The notes below the pieces were generated by a model. The model was not told the origin of the DNA. It saw only the letters and a program-made list of their open reading frames with translations, and searched no databases. A stretch of DNA of 64,000 nucleotides from Pseudomonas atagonensis (lineage in GTDB: Bacteria > Pseudomonadota > Gammaproteobacteria > Pseudomonadales > Pseudomonadaceae), in NCBI RefSeq assembly GCF_011369485.1, contig NZ_VXCA01000034.1, positions 82,218 to 146,217 on the forward strand. The letters are read 5' to 3'. Below are positions 61,039 through 64,000 of this stretch, one piece after another. Both the position numbers and the translations under genes were made by a program. The first letter of the stretch is position 1; every line of letters begins with the position of its first letter.

Positions 61039-62196
61039 GGCCTCAGCGCAGGTTTCGCGCGGCTTGAGCGTCATCAACACCATGGCGAGAAACACCGACA
61101 GCAGAATGAACCCGGCAGCAGCGAATCCGAGGAAGCCCAATCCGGCACTGTCGATGACCCGGCCACCGATCATGGCGCCCAAGCCGATGCCCAGATTGGC
61201 CCCGGCAATATTCAGCGAGGCGGCAAAGGCCGGCGCTTCTGGCGCAGCTTTCATCAGGCGCACATGGCTCACCAGGAACAGCGCCGCCTGCGTCACCCCC
61301 CAAATACCCATCGCCACCGCCAGCCCCAGCGGCGAATGAATGTTCGGCACCAGTGACACCATGCCGGCAATCATGAACGCACAGAACAACACCGACGCCC
61401 CCAGCGGATGCCGGTCCACGGCACGACCGCCCAACGAATTGCCGATTAGCCCGACCGCGCCGAAGCCCATCAGGCACCAGCCGACCACCGTGCCGTTGAA
61501 ACCGGCCAGGCGCTCAAGAATGTCCGCCAGATAGGTGTAAGCGGTAAACATGCCGCTGAACACCAGAATCGACAGCACGATATGGCCGATCATCAACGGG
61601 CTGCGCAGGATCTTGAACTGCGAGCGGAAACTGACCTGGTGCTGATGCAGATCGGTTTTCGGCAGGTAAACAAACAACAACAGTGCTTTGGCAAACGCGA
61701 TAAACGCAAGAATGCCGAACGCACTGCGCCAGCCGAACGCATCGGAAATCAGCGTGCCGACTGGAATGCCGAAGACCGTGGCGCAGACGATGCCGAAGCC
61801 GATTTTGGCAATCGCACGACCGGCGTAGTCCGGGCCGACAATGTCCACCGCCGTCTCACTGGCCAGCGCCCAGAACACCGGCAAACCCAGCGCCGGGATC
61901 AGTCGGGCAATCGCCATCACCCAGATGTTCGGCGCCAGCGCCGCCACGGTGTTGGCCAGGCCGAACATGATCAGAATGGTGATGAACAGTTTGCGCCGCT
62001 CGAAACGGGCGAAATATGCAGTCAAAAATGGCCCGAACATCGCCACCGTGAAAGCGAATAGAGTCACCAGCAACCCGGCCTGCGGGATGGTGACCTCAAG
62101 GTCTCGGGCAATCGACGGCAGCAGTCCGACGATGACGAACTCTGTGGTCAACACCGTGAAACCGGCGGCGGACAACAGAAGGATGGGCAACAACAT
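61033..62196 (-). CDS. MFS transporter (DHA1 type)
   Basis: 387 residues, ~12 TM helices. Start MLLPILLLSAAGFTVLTTEFVIVGLLPSIARDL; helix 2-3 loop is AYFARFERRKLFI. The ATG at 62196 has ggag 7 bases upstream. A longer frame to 62307 adds non-membrane residues and is rejected. Substrate not determined; related to purine/arabinose/drug exporters. It overlaps the end of nhaR by 6 bases. Confidence 0.88.
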   Translation of the reverse strand: MLLPILLLSAAGFTVLTTEFVIVGLLPSIARDLEVTIPQAGLLVTLFAFTVAMFGPFLTAYFARFERRKLFITILIMFGLANTVAALAPNIWVMAIARLIPALGLPVFWALASETAVDIVGPDYAGRAIAKIGFGIVCATVFGIPVGTLISDAFGWRSAFGILAFIAFAKALLLFVYLPKTDLHQHQVSFRSQFKILRSPLMIGHIVLSILVFSGMFTAYTYLADILERLAGFNGTVVGWCLMGFGAVGLIGNSLGGRAVDRHPLGASVLFCAFMIAGMVSLVPNIHSPLGLAVAMGIWGVTQAALFLVSHVRLMKAAPEAPAFAASLNIAGANLGIGLGAMIGGRVIDSAGLGFLGFAAAGFILLSVFLAMVLMTLKPRETCAEAS

Positions 62197-62533
62197 GAGG
62201 AACTCCAGCAAAACGACGACACCAGCGTTGACCCGGAGGCCCGCTGGCAGAACTTGAAAATGAGGTTGGAGAATCTTAACAGAGTGTGTCCAGACTGACT
62301 TGCACAAACCTGTCTATCTTGTCTGTCGATCGGGTGGCAGATCGTCACATGCCTGAAGGATAAGGCTTACGCTGTGATAAAGTCCGCGCCCTGCAAAACG
62401 TACACCTTGTTCAACGACCAGTTTAATGGCGTTGAAATCCCATCACCCTTTGGGTTCGTACCTGTGGCCTGCCCCGTTCCGCCACCGGTTTTTTGCGCAA
62501 CCTTGCACCCTATAAAAAATCAGAGATGCCGTC
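62197..62533. other. Divergent region between the MFS gene and sstT
   Basis: 337 bases carrying both promoters. A TATAAA near 62512-62517, shortly before sstT, could belong to its -10. A three-codon mini-ORF (ATG CCG TCA TGA) at 62525-62536 ends on the sstT ATG (TCATGA) and may modulate its translation. No gene supported. Confidence 0.4.
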
Positions 62534-63766
62534 ATGACCGTTTCATCCCCTTCTCTATTGCAACGCTTGAAAAACCTCAGCCTGGTCACGCAGATCGTGA
62601 TCGGCCTGATTGCCGGTATTGCATTGGCCCTGATTGCGCCGGAGCTGGCGAAATCCACGGCGTTCATCGGCAAAGTGTTTGTTTCCGCGCTGAAAGCCGT
62701 GGCACCGATTCTGGTGTTCGTACTGGTCATGGCTTCGATTGCCAACCACAAGCACGGCCAGGAAACCCACATTCGGCCGATTCTGTTTCTGTATCTGCTG
62801 GGCACCTTCAGCGCCGCCGTGGTGGCCGTGGTTGCCAGCATGGCGTTTCCGTCGCACCTGGTGCTGTCCACCGAAAACGTTGCGGTCACCGCGCCGGGCG
62901 GCATTGGCGAAGTGCTGCAAAGCCTGCTGCTGAGCGTCGTCGATAACCCGGTCAGCGCGCTGATGAACGCCAACTTCATCGGCATTCTGGCCTGGGCCAT
63001 CGGCATGGGCATCGCGATTCGCCACGCCGGCGACACCACCCGCGAAGTGCTGGGCGATCTGTCCAACGGCGTCACCGTGATCGTGCGGGTGGTGATTCGT
63101 TTTGCACCGCTGGGCATTTTTGGCCTGGTGGCCTCGACGCTGGCGACTTCGGGTTTCGGCGCGCTGATCGGTTATGCGCATCTGCTGGCCGTGCTGCTGG
63201 GCTGCATGCTGTTTGTGGCGCTGGTGATGAACCCGCTGATCGTGTTCTGGAAGCTGCGCCGCAACCCGTACCCGCTGACCCTCAAGTGCCTGCGCGAAAG
63301 CGGTATCACCGCGTTTTTCACCCGCAGCTCGGCCGCCAACATTCCGGTCAACCTGGAATTGAGCAAGCGTCTGGGCCTGCATGAAGACACGTATTCGGTG
63401 TCGATTCCGCTCGGTGCGACCATCAACATGGCGGGCGCGGCGATCACCATTACCGTGCTGACACTGGCCGCCGTGCACACGCTGGGCATCGCCGTGGACA
63501 TTCCGACCGCAATCCTCCTCAGCGTGGTGGCGGCGATTTGCGCCTGCGGCGCCTCGGGTGTGGCCGGTGGTTCGCTGCTGCTGATTCCGTTGGCGTGCAG
63601 CCTGTTCGGCATCCCGAGCGAGATTGCCATGCAGGTGGTAGCGGTCGGCTTCATCATTGGCGTGCTGCAGGATTCGGCCGAGACGGCGCTGAACTCGTCC
63701 ACTGACGTGCTGTTTACCGCAGCGGCCTGCCTGGGCGAAGAAGCGAAAGCCCAACGCACTGCGTAA
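62534..63766 (+). CDS. sstT: Serine/threonine:Na+ symporter SstT
   Basis: 410 residues of the DAACS (glutamate/dicarboxylate symporter) family. Signature SSAANIPVNLELSKRLGL with the serine-rich re-entrant loop, ATINMAGAAITITVLTLAAVHTLGI, CGASGVAGGSLLLIPLACSLFGIP and VLQDSAETALNSSTDVLFTAA with the Asp/Asn of the substrate and Na+ site. Imports Ser and Thr with Na+. Closed by a terminator. Confidence 0.95.
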   Translation: MTVSSPSLLQRLKNLSLVTQIVIGLIAGIALALIAPELAKSTAFIGKVFVSALKAVAPILVFVLVMASIANHKHGQETHIRPILFLYLLGTFSAAVVAVVASMAFPSHLVLSTENVAVTAPGGIGEVLQSLLLSVVDNPVSALMNANFIGILAWAIGMGIAIRHAGDTTREVLGDLSNGVTVIVRVVIRFAPLGIFGLVASTLATSGFGALIGYAHLLAVLLGCMLFVALVMNPLIVFWKLRRNPYPLTLKCLRESGITAFFTRSSAANIPVNLELSKRLGLHEDTYSVSIPLGATINMAGAAITITVLTLAAVHTLGIAVDIPTAILLSVVAAICACGASGVAGGSLLLIPLACSLFGIPSEIAMQVVAVGFIIGVLQDSAETALNSSTDVLFTAAACLGEEAKAQRTA

Positions 63767-63786
63767 CCGCTCTAACAATGGAAAAT

Positions 63787-63825
63787 GAAAAGCCCGCCAA
63801 GATGTGAACCTTGGCGGGCTTTTTT
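63787..63825 (+). terminator. Intrinsic terminator after sstT
   Basis: 12-bp stem agcccgccaagg-like (agcccgccaag/cttggcgggct) with a short loop and six Ts. Confidence 0.9.
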
Positions 63826-63842
63826 GTGGCGCAGATCTTTTC

Positions 63843-64000
63843 CCCCCTCACCCCAACCCACTCCTCCCAAGGGGGGCGAGGGGGAAAGGGAGCTGATTTG
63901 TGTTCTGTTCAAAACCTGAGTTCGTCTTGATAGTTCAGGTCGGTGTAATTCGAACAAACAACACCGTCAGTCCCCTCTCCCCCCGGGAGAGGGTTAGGGT
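63843..64000. repeat. Inverted-repeat element (truncated at the window end)
   Basis: Left arm ccctcaccccaacccactcc and, ~125 bases on, a right arm ctctccccccgggagagggt that is similar to its reverse complement (ccctaaccctctccc). The known intergenic element of pseudomonads with CCCTCACCCTAACC ends fits. The right arm is cut by the window. Confidence 0.65.

Overview
The window is a GC-rich bacterial chromosome segment. It looks like a Pseudomonas of the P. fluorescens group. The evidence is the housekeeping order tig-clpP-clpX-lon-hupB-ppiD, a Fur-controlled PrrF-type small RNA, a leucine-degradation (liu) operon, and many REP-type hairpins of the 'tgtgggag...gcttgctc' kind. All names come from reading the protein and DNA sequences; no database search was run.

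Layout. 1-5.5 kb: the liuABCD part of the leucine/isovalerate operon (liuA cut by the window start). 5.5-6.8 kb: a LexA/CI-like repressor, a divergent DUF6124-type small protein, and a PrrF-like sRNA behind a Fur box. 7-11.3 kb: M14 carboxypeptidase, MFS pump, and a cytochrome b561/catalase-like peroxidase pair. 11.3-15.1 kb: a three-gene minus-strand operon of a free-standing amino-acid-type adenylation enzyme, a six-TM membrane flavin/NAD(P) oxidoreductase and an enoyl-CoA hydratase. The first two look like a split bacterial version of the fungal fusion protein TmpL, and this is the most novel system in the window. 15.3-16.6 kb: ECF sigma/anti-sigma pair. 16.7-23.2 kb: a seven-gene Csu-type (archaic chaperone-usher) pilus operon, divergent from a ZapE/AFG1-like ATPase. 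24.7-26 kb: an LRR-kinase fusion. 26-28.4 kb: a YebC-family regulator and a short orphan VgrG.

28.4-35.5 kb is a 2-aminoethylphosphonate (AEP) catabolic island: an FAD amine oxidoreductase, an organophosphate/phosphonate-type MFS transporter, two LysR regulators, PhnW and PhnX. The flavoenzyme and PhnW would both deliver phosphonoacetaldehyde to PhnX. 35.6-45.3 kb is a mixed region: cytochrome b561, PLP deaminase/desulfhydrase, FadH, a nitrilase-fold protein that has lost catalytic residues, an AraC regulator, a 28-codon ORF, a DUF2242 lipoprotein, and a LysR/MFS divergent pair.

45.5-54.1 kb is the conserved protein-quality-control block (ppiD, a degenerate tRNA-like element, hupB, lon, clpX, clpP, tig), all on the minus strand. 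54.5-55 kb: a minus-strand tRNA cluster (Arg, His, Leu, His) with a duplicated tRNA-His. 55.2-64 kb: folD, pbpG, two small disordered paralogous proteins, a C39-like lipoprotein without catalytic residues, TerC, a small lipoprotein, nhaR, an MFS transporter, sstT, and a truncated inverted-repeat element at the window edge.
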